DNA of 64,000 nucleotides from JALZCH01 sp036387135 (GCA_036387135.1 DASVUH010000071.1:157797-221796), one strand, 5' to 3'. Positions 45,383-55,275 are shown, counted from the first letter of the stretch. Made by a program: numbers and translations. Notes: generated by a model from the sequence alone, not told the origin.

Positions 45383-47191
45383 TTAAATATTTTCTTTTAC
45401 TTTGAAAAGCTGCCATTCGCCCGGCAAATTTGCGAAGGATTTAACGCCGTATTCGACGAACTGCAAACCTGAGCCGGCGACTAAATCTTTGACCGTTCGC
45501 GATACCAGAATCTCGTTGATTGCCGCTTCATCGGCTACAGCTTCGGCAAGACGGACGGAGACGCCGCCGACTTTTTCACCGATAAGGTCGCATTCGCCGG
45601 TGTGAAGTCCGGTTTTGACGCGGATTCCCAAACGCTGCGCCGAATTTGAAATCGCCTGAGCGCAGCGGACTGCGCGCGCCGGACCGTCAAAAGTCGCCAG
45701 CACGCCGTGTTCGTCGTAGGAAACTTCGCGTCCTTTGAAAAGCTGGATTTGATGTCGGACAAAGTTTGCCGAACGCGAAACGATGTTCTCCCAGCGTTCG
45801 CGTCCGAAGATTTCAGCCTGCTGCGCCGGATTGACGATGCAGAGCTGCATCACAGTCGCCAGAACGCTGTCGTATTCGGGCGCGTGACGCACGCCGGTTA
45901 AAAATTCTTCGATTTCTTCGAGAATTTCTTCCTGATTTCCGACAAACGGCAAATGATCAATGCCGGGCAGTTCGACGTATTTACAGCCGGGAATCTGCGA
46001 GGCGACAAATCTGCCTTCTTCGACTTTTAAGCAAGCGTCGCCGCTGCGGTGAATCACCAGAGTCGGTACTTGAATCGTCGGCAAAACATTGCGCACGTCA
46101 ATGTCGGCGTTCATTTTCGTCAGAGCCAGCGCAGCGCCGGGACTTGCGCCCATTCTCAAATAAGTCGCCCACCAGTTCCGAAAATGTTCATCGTTTGCCA
46201 GCGAAGGCGCGCGGTCTTCGATGCCGACCGGCTTGCCCCAATCGCGGCGCATCAATTCGTAAAATTGCTCGCGTTGTTCTGCGGTCGGCGCCCACGGATA
46301 ATCTTCAGCCCAAATCCGCTTGGCATAAGTTCCGATCATCGTCAAAGCGAGCGTTCTTTCGGGATAAGTCGCGGCAAAAAGACTGCACATCGGTCCGCCT
46401 TCGGAAACGCCGATTAAAGCCGCGCGCTCCGAACCGACCGCGTCCATCACGGCGTGAACGTCTTCCATTCTCTGTTCGAGCGTCGGCAGCTCATTGACCG
46501 GAACGCGGTCTGACAATCCGGTTCCGCGTTTATCGAACAGAATCAAACGCGAAAACGAAGCAAGGCGGTTTAAAAATGCGGCAAAATGCGGTTCTTCCCA
46601 AAAATATTCGAGATGCGAAACCCAGCCCATTACGAAAACGACATCCAAATCGCCGTCTCCGACGACCTGATAAGCAATATTTACATCCCCGTTTTGCGCG
46701 TAGCGGGTTTCAGGTTTGGCGGGCGCTAATTCCAGAGCAGTGGAAAAGGGAGAAAAGGAATCTTTTGAGCCGATTGATTCTATTTCCTCTTCTCCTTTTC
46801 TCCTCTTCTCCTCTTCAAAGCTATTCGTTTCTCGAACGCGAAAACTAGTGCGCTCGGCGACGAAACGATTGGGCGCGTCTTCGATTATTCGAACCTGCGC
46901 GGCAAAACGATAACCGCGTTTCGGAACGGTTTCGATAAAACCGACATCGCCCAAAGTTTTCCGCAAAATTGAAATGTTTTGCGCCAGATTGTTTTCTTCG
47001 ACAAAGCTGTCAGACCAGATTTGCCGCATCATCGCGTCTTTTTCCACCGAGCGCCCGGCGTTTTCAACCAGCATTAGAAGCGTGTCAAAGATTTTCGGCG
47101 GGAGCTGAATCGAATTTGCGCCGTCGAACAGCAGACGTTCTTCAGCGTCGAGCTTAAATCTGCCGAATTCGTAGAGTTTTTTCCCGTTCAT
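45383..47191 (-). CDS. Winged-helix regulator fused to alpha/beta hydrolase and degenerate cyclase domain
   Basis: The 602-residue protein has an OmpR/CadC-type winged helix (about residues 5-100; FGRFKLDAEERLLF...ETVPKRGYRF), a charged linker (about 105-160), an alpha/beta hydrolase (about 165-425) with nucleophile elbow GVSEGG and HxxF/His near IDHLPFVG, and a C-terminal cyclase-homology domain (about 435-600; VLATFDGPARAVRCAQA, GLHTGECDLIGEKVGG). In the cyclase part the first metal-binding Asp region reads VMQLCIVNP in place of FTDIVGST, and the second reads EHG in place of GDG, so catalysis is unlikely. It may be a one-component regulator sensing a small ligand or nucleotide. No membrane helix is present. 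Confidence 0.85.
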   Translation of the reverse strand: MNGKKLYEFGRFKLDAEERLLFDGANSIQLPPKIFDTLLMLVENAGRSVEKDAMMRQIWSDSFVEENNLAQNISILRKTLGDVGFIETVPKRGYRFAAQVRIIEDAPNRFVAERTSFRVRETNSFEEEKRRKGEEEIESIGSKDSFSPFSTALELAPAKPETRYAQNGDVNIAYQVVGDGDLDVVFVMGWVSHLEYFWEEPHFAAFLNRLASFSRLILFDKRGTGLSDRVPVNELPTLEQRMEDVHAVMDAVGSERAALIGVSEGGPMCSLFAATYPERTLALTMIGTYAKRIWAEDYPWAPTAEQREQFYELMRRDWGKPVGIEDRAPSLANDEHFRNWWATYLRMGASPGAALALTKMNADIDVRNVLPTIQVPTLVIHRSGDACLKVEEGRFVASQIPGCKYVELPGIDHLPFVGNQEEILEEIEEFLTGVRHAPEYDSVLATVMQLCIVNPAQQAEIFGRERWENIVSRSANFVRHQIQLFKGREVSYDEHGVLATFDGPARAVRCAQAISNSAQRLGIRVKTGLHTGECDLIGEKVGGVSVRLAEAVADEAAINEILVSRTVKDLVAGSGLQFVEYGVKSFANLPGEWQLFKVKENI

Positions 47192-47368
47192 AACTTATTC
47201 AGAAAAAAATCAGAACTTTCTAAAGATTCCGCACGGTTGGTTCGGCTATCAATAAATACGTTGCAAACGTTTGAGTTTCCGTTGTTTAAAAGAAAGCCGC
47301 GCACCGATTGTAACGCCAAACGGCAAAAATTAAAAATCTAATTTCTCCAAACGGGAAACGAAAAATGA

Positions 47369-47632
47369 ATGATGAAAAAAGTGAGAGAAATAGTGATTGA
47401 AATCGAACGGACGCGGGTCGTCGCCTGTCGCCTGCACAGCGTTTCGGTTTTTTGCGCTGAGTGCAGCGCCGACTCGGAGTTTGTCGAACCCGCAGAAGCA
47501 GCCGCGCTTTGTGAAACGACAGCCGAAAAGATTTTCGCCCTCGCCGACACCGGAGCGCTGCATTCGATAATTGCCGACAGCGGCTTGCCGCTCGTTTGTC
47601 TCGGCTCTTTGCTTAATACAAGCTTTGTTTGA
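47369..47632 (+). CDS. Small HTH/excisionase-like protein
   Basis: The 87-residue protein starts MKKVREIVIEIERTRVV, has a possible zinc pair CAEC (about residues 29-32) and then EPAEAAALCETTAEKIFALADTGALHSI, which reads like a MerR/excisionase-type helix-turn-helix (an AAxLCxTTxxxI helix pair, then a glycine-containing turn). Similar small proteins are frequent in acidobacterial genomes. Two adjacent ATG codons could start it and no strong Shine-Dalgarno is visible. The function is unknown. Confidence 0.6.
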   Translation: MMKKVREIVIEIERTRVVACRLHSVSVFCAECSADSEFVEPAEAAALCETTAEKIFALADTGALHSIIADSGLPLVCLGSLLNTSFV

Positions 47633-47718
47633 AAACCGTCAAGAAATTTACAGGAGGAAATTATTTCTTCCCGTATCAACTCAACAGCGACATTCCGATT
47701 CAAATAGCTAATTTCCGG

Positions 47719-49647
47719 TTAATATGTGGGAGTAACCATCGCGCCCGAACTTCCGATGCCCGCGCCTTCAATTTCGTTTCTTTCCTGCAAAATGCTTTGC
47801 GCCAGCGTTAACCGAGCCAGAATTTGCATGTCTTGACGGGTGAATCTGTCTGTCAAATTTCGAGTGCGTTCAAAATCTGCGGCGGCGAGCAAGTTTAATT
47901 CCCGACGAAAACGCCAGAGGCTCGATTGCGCGCGCCCGACTCCGAAAACATAAGACATTTCGCCGCTCCGAAAACGAATATCGCGTTTGTTATATTTGCT
48001 CAGAACGGCGGTCGCCTGCATCACTTCATTGGCTTGCTCAACAAGCGGATCGAGCAGCAGAAAAGCCCGATTCGGTTCGACGACAGCGTAACCGGCGACG
48101 AGCGAGAGCAGCGCGTTGGTTTCTTCTTCGCTTTGCGGCACGTCATCAATCAAACGCGCGGCTTCGTCCATCAATCCGGCAGCAGCTTCCCGGTCTTCTT
48201 TTGTGTTTTTGGCGTGAAAGGAACGCGCCAGTAAAACGAGCTGTTCGATTTGCGCGCTTTTGTTCGTTATTTTGCCGATAATTTTTCTGGCTTCGTCGAA
48301 TTTACCGTCTTTAACGGCTTTTTGAGCAACAAGCGAATCGAGCAGTTCGAGCGCTCTGTCGCGTTCAGCTCCCGCCGGAACTTCGGCTAAAAGCTGGCGC
48401 GCGCGGTCGGCTTCGCCGTTTTGAACCATTTGTGAAACTGCGCCCCGGTAAATCATTTGACGCATTCCGGGCATCGCTTTCGCCGCATTTTTGATTCGCT
48501 CTTCCGGCGCGGCGTTCGGAGTGTTAATCACGTTCTGCGTTTCCATCTGCTGAGCCTGTTCGCCGGTCATCGTTTTTTTCAGCGACGCTTGTTTTTGACG
48601 CAACGCGGCGGCGCGTTCCGGGACGAGTTTTTCAAGCGTCGGGAGCAAACGATTTATTTCATTCAACGAAGTAAAATTCTTGGCTTGCAGAAAACCGTCA
48701 ATTATTTTTCCGGCAACGTCGCGCAGCATTTTGTCGTCGGGCTGGAACGGAGTCTTTTTGGCTGTTGTCGCAGCAGTTTCCGTTGCCCCTCTCGGCGGAA
48801 CGATTGACGGAGGTCTGACAACGGAAAACCGCATCAGAAACTGCGCGGCGGCTTGGCGTTCGTTTTCCTTTTTCGATAAATCGGATTCGAGCATCTTCGC
48901 AACCGCGTCGGCGAGTAACGATTTCGCCGCTTCTTCGTCTTTTAAATGAAGCCTTTGGAGAGAGTTCCAAATTTCGCCGGTAACGCCGTTTTTAGCCAGA
49001 TTTTCTCGAAGCAATTTTACAGCGCGTTGCGGATCGTTCTGCGCCGCCATCGCGGCGAAGGATTGTTCGAGCCGCAATTCGTTTTGCACCAAAAATTTGC
49101 TTTCAAAACCGGGCATCTGCGGCAGTTCGTTTCGCGCCTGAGCGGGTTGCTGTCCGGTTGCAGCGGCGGCTTCGGCGGCGGCTTTTTGCATTTCGGCAAC
49201 GAGCTGCGCCGGTCGCGTCAAGATCAATAATTCGAGCGCCAAATCAGGGTCGCGCCGCGAGATCATCTGCAAAATCAAATGGCGCGGCTGCGACGTTTGC
49301 ATAGACATAAACGGCATTTCGCCTTGTATTTTTTCAAATTCGGCTTGCGCCAGAATCAATTCTTCGGCGGCGCTGCGGAACAAACGGCGGGCGCGTTTTT
49401 CGTCGCGTTTCCAGAGCAAATCAGCCACATTCGCGTTAATATGAGCGCGGTTTTCCGGGAGCTTTAAAAGCGCCGCCTCGTCAGCCGCGCGGTCAACGAG
49501 CGCGACGGCTTTTTTCACCAGCTCAAGGCGCGCTTTTTCTTTTTCCTCTTTCGATTCGGCGGCGTTTGTCGCAGACGTTTGGGAAAACGCTTGCGGGAAA
49601 AGAGTTAAAATTAAAGCGATGACGAAAACAAGGCGGCTGAATTTCAT
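47719..49647 (-). CDS. Large exported alpha-helical protein, function unknown
   Basis: The 642-residue protein begins with a signal peptide (MKFSRLVFVIALILTLFPQAFSQ). The remainder is almost entirely alpha-helical, rich in Ala, Glu, Arg and Leu, with periodic short helices resembling TPR-like solenoid repeats (for example KMLESDLSKKENERQAAAQFLMRF and AVSQMVQNGEADRARQLLAEV). It is likely periplasmic and may serve as a scaffold. No catalytic motif is seen. Codon use matches the neighbours and it is probably core to this lineage. Confidence 0.8.
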   Translation of the reverse strand: MKFSRLVFVIALILTLFPQAFSQTSATNAAESKEEKEKARLELVKKAVALVDRAADEAALLKLPENRAHINANVADLLWKRDEKRARRLFRSAAEELILAQAEFEKIQGEMPFMSMQTSQPRHLILQMISRRDPDLALELLILTRPAQLVAEMQKAAAEAAAATGQQPAQARNELPQMPGFESKFLVQNELRLEQSFAAMAAQNDPQRAVKLLRENLAKNGVTGEIWNSLQRLHLKDEEAAKSLLADAVAKMLESDLSKKENERQAAAQFLMRFSVVRPPSIVPPRGATETAATTAKKTPFQPDDKMLRDVAGKIIDGFLQAKNFTSLNEINRLLPTLEKLVPERAAALRQKQASLKKTMTGEQAQQMETQNVINTPNAAPEERIKNAAKAMPGMRQMIYRGAVSQMVQNGEADRARQLLAEVPAGAERDRALELLDSLVAQKAVKDGKFDEARKIIGKITNKSAQIEQLVLLARSFHAKNTKEDREAAAGLMDEAARLIDDVPQSEEETNALLSLVAGYAVVEPNRAFLLLDPLVEQANEVMQATAVLSKYNKRDIRFRSGEMSYVFGVGRAQSSLWRFRRELNLLAAADFERTRNLTDRFTRQDMQILARLTLAQSILQERNEIEGAGIGSSGAMVTPTY

Positions 49648-49827
49648 TTGTGTTTCTCCTTCAGAGCGGGATGCAAGCGGATTTTAGTTCAGTTTGTGAT
49701 AAAAAGCTACTTTTTCATGGATATGCGTAAAGTTTCACTTCGACTATAAGGTCGAATGATTACTTCTACTTAAATAATTGCTGAGGATTTTCACATTTAG
49801 GAATTTCTATATTTATTACACTTCCCT

Positions 49828-51252
49828 TTAATTAAACAATGAGTATTGTTCATCATTTACAAATACGTTATCTTCCAACTCATCTTCTACATCCGAGGAT
49901 TCAATTTGAAGCCTTTCATAATCTTCAGGATTTCCCCTATTTTCATTAGATTGTAAGGATTCTAGGATTTCAGAAATTTCATTAGGGATTGAATCTGCTG
50001 TAATATCTTCGAGCAAGCTTCGTTTGGAAAGATTGATTCCCCAATCGGTATTTAGCCACGAAAAGATTTCTTTCAGAGACTCTTTTCCCATACCAAATTT
50101 TAATAACTCATCTAAATCAATAAGTCCAAGCAAGTTATTTCGCCATTCACGCACCTCGCTTGTTACAAATTGTGGATTTCTATATTCACCTAAATTTAGA
50201 AGTAATGCATTCTGACGAATTTCTTCTTCAAGGCAATATGTGTAATCGTATTTTGCCAATTCTATAGTATTTTTTAACGATTCAATTATCTTAGCTTCTA
50301 TTTGCTCTACACTTGGTAATATTTCTTTATCACTGTATTTTCGTTGAATGGTTTTATGTATAAGATTTGGATTTAAAAGATAACTTTCGATTTCAAATTT
50401 CTCCAAGATATGAAGTTTCACACCTCTGCTTGAAGCGAATTCCATTAATCTGGTTCTCCATTCTGGAGAAATTCCATCACCATCTCTTACAAATATCACT
50501 TCAATTTCTTCACCCGAAAGTTCGTTAATTATTTCTTTTATCTGAAATGGAACTCTATCGGTTTTGCCGCGACCACGAATCACAGGAGATGTATTAGCAC
50601 CTTTAAATACTTTTTTGTTCAAAATATCGTCAAACCGTTCTATAACTGAGGTGTCACTATCTTCAAAGAAAATCAATTTTCCGCTAATAACTGATTTCGC
50701 TAAATGATATGAATCAATTTTCGCTCTAATTTCATCATCAAGTTCCTTTTTATCATTCAGAGGTTGGCAAATATTGGCACTCGTAGAAATAGGCACTACC
50801 TCGCTAGCTAAAGCAGAGCGTATAATTGATGTCGAATGTGTGGAAATAATTATTTGAATATTTAATTCATCTCTTATTTTCCTAAGGCTATTAGCCAGAG
50901 TAGTTTGAAGGTTAGGATGTAAATGGGCATCTGGCTCATCAAGTAATACAATTTCAGCATTATGTGGACAATTGCGGTAGATTGGAGCAAGTATTTGCAA
51001 TACTTGCATAAAACCGCTCCCTGATGCGTTAAAATCTAAGGATAAACTTCTATTCTCACATAATTCGCTATATTGAGCAGTTACATACAAATCTTGTTGT
51101 TCGTTAAATAAGGCTGTATCTAAATGAAAATCAAAATCATTGGCTAACCTTTGTTTCAGTCTTGTATATTCACTTTCGGAATTGTCTTTCATATCAAGAA
51201 CCAAGTTACGAATAACAGAACTCACATGACCAAACCGTAATCTATCTATCAA
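49828..51252 (-). pseudogene. OLD-like ATPase/nuclease, C-terminal part (frameshifted from the upstream half)
   Basis: This 474-residue segment carries the second half of an ABC-type ATPase head: the signature region FNASGSGFMQVLQ, Walker B IVLLDEPDAHLHP and the H-loop STHSTSII. A TOPRIM-like part follows with the acidic motif FFEDSDTSVIERF and VRDGDGIS. It lacks a Walker A, which lies on the separate frame just upstream. The only start available is a TTG without a Shine-Dalgarno. The reading frame extends upstream to 51276 and overlaps the other half, so one intact gene was probably split by a 1-base change. OLD-family proteins act as anti-phage nucleases. Confidence 0.75.
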
Positions 51253-51262
51253 AACAGCGGGG

Positions 51263-51751
51263 TTATAATCTTTCTTCTACTGCATTCAAACCAACAAAAC
51301 CAGAAATGAAAAGCGGGGGCTTATTTTGTAATTTGGGATTATTCCGAATGTCTTCAATTGTTGAACTACATTTAATATTAAATCCGCCAAATAATGAAGT
51401 TAATTGAAGCCGATATTTGTTATCGCTTGAATCTTCAAGAACGAGATTCGCTCCGACCCAACCCTCTCTACGTGGTGAGCGAGAAAGCTTCGCATAATAA
51501 AGTTCTCTAAAATCTGACAAAGCAATGCCTGGTATTTTCGTTAATCCGACTCCTTTACCTCTAACTTTTACATTACTACCGTCATTTTCTACCAAGTTGA
51601 ATTGATTAAGGCTTATTAATGCTAAATTAAGGGCTTGAAGAATCGTAGTTTTTCCACTGCTGTTTTCTCCCATTAAAACAGTAAAAGGAGAAAATAACAC
51701 TCGTAAATCCTTAAACTTTTTGAATCTTTCTAATCTTAGTTCTTTGAGCAT
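51263..51751 (-). pseudogene. OLD-like ATPase, N-terminal part with Walker A (frameshifted)
   Basis: The segment encodes MLKELRLERFKKFKDLRVLF and the P-loop GENSSGKTTILQ (about residues 27-38 from MLKEL), then a linker region up to GLNAVEERL and a stop. The next frame supplies the remaining ATPase motifs. Deleting one base within 51263-51276 would give VEERYNPAVLIDRL and join the halves. The locus is visibly more AT-rich than its surroundings, suggesting acquisition by transfer. Confidence 0.75.
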
Positions 51752-51956
51752 ATTTTTTAAATATAGTCTTGAACTCAATTCTAGCAACTTCAAACTTTAA
51801 AATAACAATTGCTTTAAATGAGTAAAACCAATTTAGCCTTCAACTACGTAAAATCTTTGAAATAAATACTACTTATAACTATTTTTTTCAAAGCAATAAT
51901 GTTGGATCGCGGCAATTCATTGAAACATCTAATACCAAGAAAACAAAACTAAATAT

Positions 51957-52913
51957 ATGCAGACGAAAAAGTCCGGCAGCATTAAATCGAGTGAAATTAC
52001 GCCCGAACAGACTTATTTAAATCGCCGGAATTTTATCAAAACAGCGGTTTTGGCGGGAACAACCTTCGCCACAGCCGGAGTTTATCGGTGGCTCAACCAG
52101 CCGCCGCTCGCAGTTGCGGAATTGGACAAAATCGAAAACCTGAAAACCGCCGCCGAACCGAACAGCGAAATTACGGCTTACGAAAAAATCACGGGTTACA
52201 ACAATTTCTACGAGTTCGGAACCGATAAATACTCGCCCGCGCGCCGCGCCGCAAAGCTCGAAACCAGACCCTGGACAATTGAAGTCGGCGGGTTGGTGCA
52301 GAAACCGAAAACTTTCGGAATCGAAGAGCTTTTAAAGTTTGAACAGGAAGAGCGGATTTATCGTTTTCGCTGCGTCGAAGGCTGGTCAATGGTGATTCCG
52401 TGGGTCGGTTTTCCGCTCAAAAAATTATTGGACGCGGTCGAGCCGCTCGGAAAAGCGAAATACGTGGCTTTTGAAACCGCTTACAATCCGAAAACGATGC
52501 TGTCGAGCTTTTCCGCCGGAATTGATTTTCCATACGTCGAAGGCTTGCGGCTTGACGAAGCTCTGCATCCGCTGACGATTTTCGCGACCGGGCTTTACGG
52601 CAAACTGCTGCCGAATCAAAACGGCGCGCCCATTCGGCTGGTCGTGCCTTGGAAATACGGTTTTAAAAGCATCAAATCCATCGTCAAAATAAATCTGGTT
52701 GAAAATGAGCCGCCGACAACCTGGAATCTCTCCGCTCCCAAAGAATACGGTTTTTATTCAAACGTAAATCCAGCCGTTCAACATCCGCGTTGGAGTCAGG
52801 CGCGCGAACAGCGCATCGGTGAATTCGGCACGCGCGAAACTTTGCCCTTCAACGGTTACGCCGATGAAGTGGCACATCTTTACGAAGGAATGGATTTGAA
52901 AAAATATTTCTAA
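51957..52913 (+). CDS. msrP: Protein-methionine-sulfoxide reductase catalytic subunit MsrP
   Basis: The 318-residue molybdoenzyme has a twin-arginine signal (NRRNFIKTAVLAG) for folded export. The pterin/Mo-binding domain contains the Mo-ligating cysteine in FRCVEGWSMVIPWVG, followed by SFSAGIDFPYVEGLR, TIFATGLYGK and QNGAPIRLVVPWKYGFKS. MsrP repairs oxidised periplasmic methionines using electrons from MsrQ. The msrQ gene follows 2 bp later, so the two form a minimal operon. The length and motif set match characterised MsrP (YedY). Confidence 0.95.
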   Translation: MQTKKSGSIKSSEITPEQTYLNRRNFIKTAVLAGTTFATAGVYRWLNQPPLAVAELDKIENLKTAAEPNSEITAYEKITGYNNFYEFGTDKYSPARRAAKLETRPWTIEVGGLVQKPKTFGIEELLKFEQEERIYRFRCVEGWSMVIPWVGFPLKKLLDAVEPLGKAKYVAFETAYNPKTMLSSFSAGIDFPYVEGLRLDEALHPLTIFATGLYGKLLPNQNGAPIRLVVPWKYGFKSIKSIVKINLVENEPPTTWNLSAPKEYGFYSNVNPAVQHPRWSQAREQRIGEFGTRETLPFNGYADEVAHLYEGMDLKKYF

Positions 52914-52915
52914 AA

Positions 52916-53536
52916 ATGCAGGACGTAAAATTTAATAAATTCGTTGTTTTCGTAAACTCTCTAATTCCGCTCACTCTTCTCGCGTGGGATGCGGTTTGGC
53001 GGCAATTGGGCGCGAATCCGACCGAATTTGCGATTCGCACGACAGGTTTTCTAACTTTGATTTTTCTGCTGATTACGTTGTCAATCACGCCTTTGCGAAA
53101 ACTCTCCGGGCGCAATGATTTAATCAAATATCGCCGGATGCTCGGATTATTCGCCTTTTTTTACGGCGCGCTGCATCTTTCGATTTATTTTGCCATTGAT
53201 CGAAATTTGAGTTTCACAAGCGCGGCGGGCGACATCGTTCAGCGTCCGTTTATCGCTTTTGGAATGACCGCGTTTTTTCTGATGATTCCGCTAGCCGTGA
53301 CTTCCACCAACGGGATGATCAAACGGCTGGGCGGAAAACGCTGGCAGCAATTACATAAACTGACTTATCTGTGCGCTATCGGCGGCGTGATTCATTATTA
53401 TTTGATTGTTAAATCCGACATTTTAATGCCGCTCGCTTTCGCCGCAGTTCTCGCAGCGCTGCTCGGTTATCGCGTTTACGCCGCGAATCAAAAAGCCGCT
53501 CAATCATCAGTTGTGCCGAAACAAAGCAAATCCTAA
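52916..53536 (+). CDS. msrQ: Haem-binding membrane subunit MsrQ
   Basis: The 206-residue membrane protein has about five helices of the ferric-reductase-like fold with candidate haem ligands His in FYGALHLSIYF, KLTYLCAIGGVIHYY and KRWQQLHKLTYL. It passes electrons from the quinone pool to MsrP. It begins 2 bp after msrP and the pair is co-transcribed. The usual MsrQ motif LGLFAFFYGALH is present. Confidence 0.93.
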   Translation: MQDVKFNKFVVFVNSLIPLTLLAWDAVWRQLGANPTEFAIRTTGFLTLIFLLITLSITPLRKLSGRNDLIKYRRMLGLFAFFYGALHLSIYFAIDRNLSFTSAAGDIVQRPFIAFGMTAFFLMIPLAVTSTNGMIKRLGGKRWQQLHKLTYLCAIGGVIHYYLIVKSDILMPLAFAAVLAALLGYRVYAANQKAAQSSVVPKQSKS

Positions 53537-53570
53537 AAAGCAATTTACAATACAAAAAAAGAATTAACTG

Positions 53571-53660
53571 CAGAGAACGCGGAGAAGACGCAGAGGGCAA
53601 AGAGAAAATCTCTGCGGTTCTCTGTGTCCTCTCAATGCCCTCTGCGGTTTCCGTATTTCA
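53571..53660. repeat. Intergenic gcagagg-type inverted repeat
   Basis: cgcagagggca (53589-53599) and its complement tgccctctgcg (53636-53646) lie within a longer imperfect palindrome of cagaga/tctctg units. It is located between the convergent msrQ and hemerythrin genes and may act as a terminator or belong to a dispersed repeat family. Confidence 0.55.
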
Positions 53661-53688
53661 CTAGATTGAAAATTATTGTTATTTCAGT

Positions 53689-54147
53689 TTAAGCTCCGGC
53701 GGTTTTAAATGCGCTCAGTTCTTTCTTTTTCGCTTCCATACGCGCGCCCAAATCCTCAATTTCTTCTTTGGACAATGCTTCGCGCCCGTCTTTAAACATT
53801 TCGGTTTCTTCTTCTTCAACGTGATGCTCGATGGATTCCTGCAAAACTTTGAGCTTTGCCGTCCAGATTTCGCTCGTCACATCCATCATCGCCATTTCTT
53901 CCAGAAGACGTTTCGCAACGTCGTGTTCTTCAAAGCCTTCAAACGTGATTTCGCGCGTTTCACGATGTTTTTTCAAAACGGGATAAAGAATCGTTTCTTC
54001 AATCAGCGTGTGAATTTCCAACTCTTTTTGCAGTTTACGAAACTGTTCCTCGCGCGTTTTCACGGCGCGTTCCGTAGTCGGTTCGAGTTCTTCAAAAATC
54101 TTTTCGATTTCCCGGTGATGTTCTTCAAGCAATTTAAATGCGTCCAT
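53689..54147 (-). CDS. Hemerythrin-like di-iron protein
   Basis: The start at 54147 is chosen because agaaagg lies directly upstream. The 152-residue four-helix protein has the HHE signature residues His in EEHHREIEKIFEEL, His/Glu in EIHTLIEETILYPV, His in EEHDVAKRLLEEM and HHVEEEETEMF. Such proteins bind O2, NO or iron and take part in oxidative or nitrosative stress responses. The neighbouring msrPQ genes fit a stress context. Confidence 0.9.
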   Translation of the reverse strand: MDAFKLLEEHHREIEKIFEELEPTTERAVKTREEQFRKLQKELEIHTLIEETILYPVLKKHRETREITFEGFEEHDVAKRLLEEMAMMDVTSEIWTAKLKVLQESIEHHVEEEETEMFKDGREALSKEEIEDLGARMEAKKKELSAFKTAGA

Positions 54148-54306
54148 ATTTTTCCTTTCTGAATCCTTGTCGTACACAAATTTCGGTCATTGGCATTTCG
54201 GCAATTCGAGTACCAAAACTTTTAAATTGATTAATATTTTCTTGAGCGGGAATCGAAAAAAGAATAAACTTTTTCAAAACATACTCTAAGGTTAAAGGGA
54301 AAATCA

Positions 54307-55224
54307 GTGAACAAAAAAATCTTTGCAGCCGTCGTTGCGGCAGTTTTCATTTTTACAACGACCGCTACGGCGCACATCCGCCACATCAAAGGCGTCCGGC
54401 AGACGCAGCAGGAAGTCAACATAAAAACCATTAAAGTGGCGGGCAGCGTTTATATGCTCGAAGGTCAGGGCGGAAACATCGGCGTCTCATCCGGCGAAGA
54501 CGGCTTGGTGATGATAGACACGCAGTTTGCGCCGCTCGCGCCGAAAATCAAAGCCGCATTGAAGGCGCTCGGTTCGGAAAAACCGAAATTTGTTTTAAAC
54601 ACGCACTGGCACGGCGATCATACCGGCGGAAACGCCGAATTCGGCGCAGATTCGTTTATCATCGCCCACGTCAATGTCCGCAAACGAATGTCCGTCGCCA
54701 ATACGCTGATGGGGCAAACAATTCCGGCTTCGCCCAAGCTCGCGCTTCCGGTTTTGACGTATGAGCAATCCGTTACGCTTTATATGAACGGCGAAGAAGT
54801 CCGGCTTGTCCATTTTCCGAAAGGACACACCGACGGCGACACCGTTGTTTTCTTTACCAAATCAAACGTCGTTCATCTCGGCGACGATTTTTTTGCCGGA
54901 AGATTTCCGTTCGTAGATTTGAGCAGCGGCGGCAGCGTCCAGGGCTTAATTGCAAATCTGACAAATTTGATTGCCCAAATTCCCGCCGACGCGAAATTGA
55001 TTCCCGGTCATGGAGCTGTTTCGACGCTTGACGATTTAAAAAACTATCGCCAAACAATCGTCGAAACAACCGACATCGTGCGTCAGGGAATAACCGGCGG
55101 CAAAACTCTGGAACAGCTTAAAAAAGAAGGCTTGCCCGCGAAATACGCATCCTGGGGAACGGGCTTTATCAAAACCGACCGCTGGATTGAAACGATTTTC
55201 AACAGCTACTCGAAACAAAGCTAA
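54307..55224 (+). CDS. Secreted metallo-beta-lactamase-fold hydrolase
   Basis: The 305-residue protein starts at GTG after aaaggga and has a signal peptide (to about residue 22, ATA/HIR). The zinc motif is THWHGDHTGG (H-x-H-x-D-H), with downstream metal ligands in FPKGHTDGD and IPGHGAVS. The architecture resembles periplasmic MBL-fold enzymes (subclass B3-like or QuiP-like hydrolases). The substrate is unknown. It is monocistronic with a strong terminator. Confidence 0.9.
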   Translation: MNKKIFAAVVAAVFIFTTTATAHIRHIKGVRQTQQEVNIKTIKVAGSVYMLEGQGGNIGVSSGEDGLVMIDTQFAPLAPKIKAALKALGSEKPKFVLNTHWHGDHTGGNAEFGADSFIIAHVNVRKRMSVANTLMGQTIPASPKLALPVLTYEQSVTLYMNGEEVRLVHFPKGHTDGDTVVFFTKSNVVHLGDDFFAGRFPFVDLSSGGSVQGLIANLTNLIAQIPADAKLIPGHGAVSTLDDLKNYRQTIVETTDIVRQGITGGKTLEQLKKEGLPAKYASWGTGFIKTDRWIETIFNSYSKQS

Positions 55225-55241
55225 AAGTTTTGAAGAAAAAT

Positions 55242-55275
55242 AAAAAAGAGCTTCCAAAGTTGGAAGCTCTTTTTT
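55242..55275. terminator. Bidirectional terminator after the MBL-fold gene
   Basis: aaaaaagagcttcca (55242-55256) pairs exactly with tggaagctctttttt (55261-55275), 18 bp after the stop codon. Confidence 0.9.

Noticed and set aside
51263..51276. Programmed frameshift in the OLD-like gene
   Set aside because: There is no slippery heptamer or downstream pseudoknot-like structure; mutation or sequencing error is simpler.
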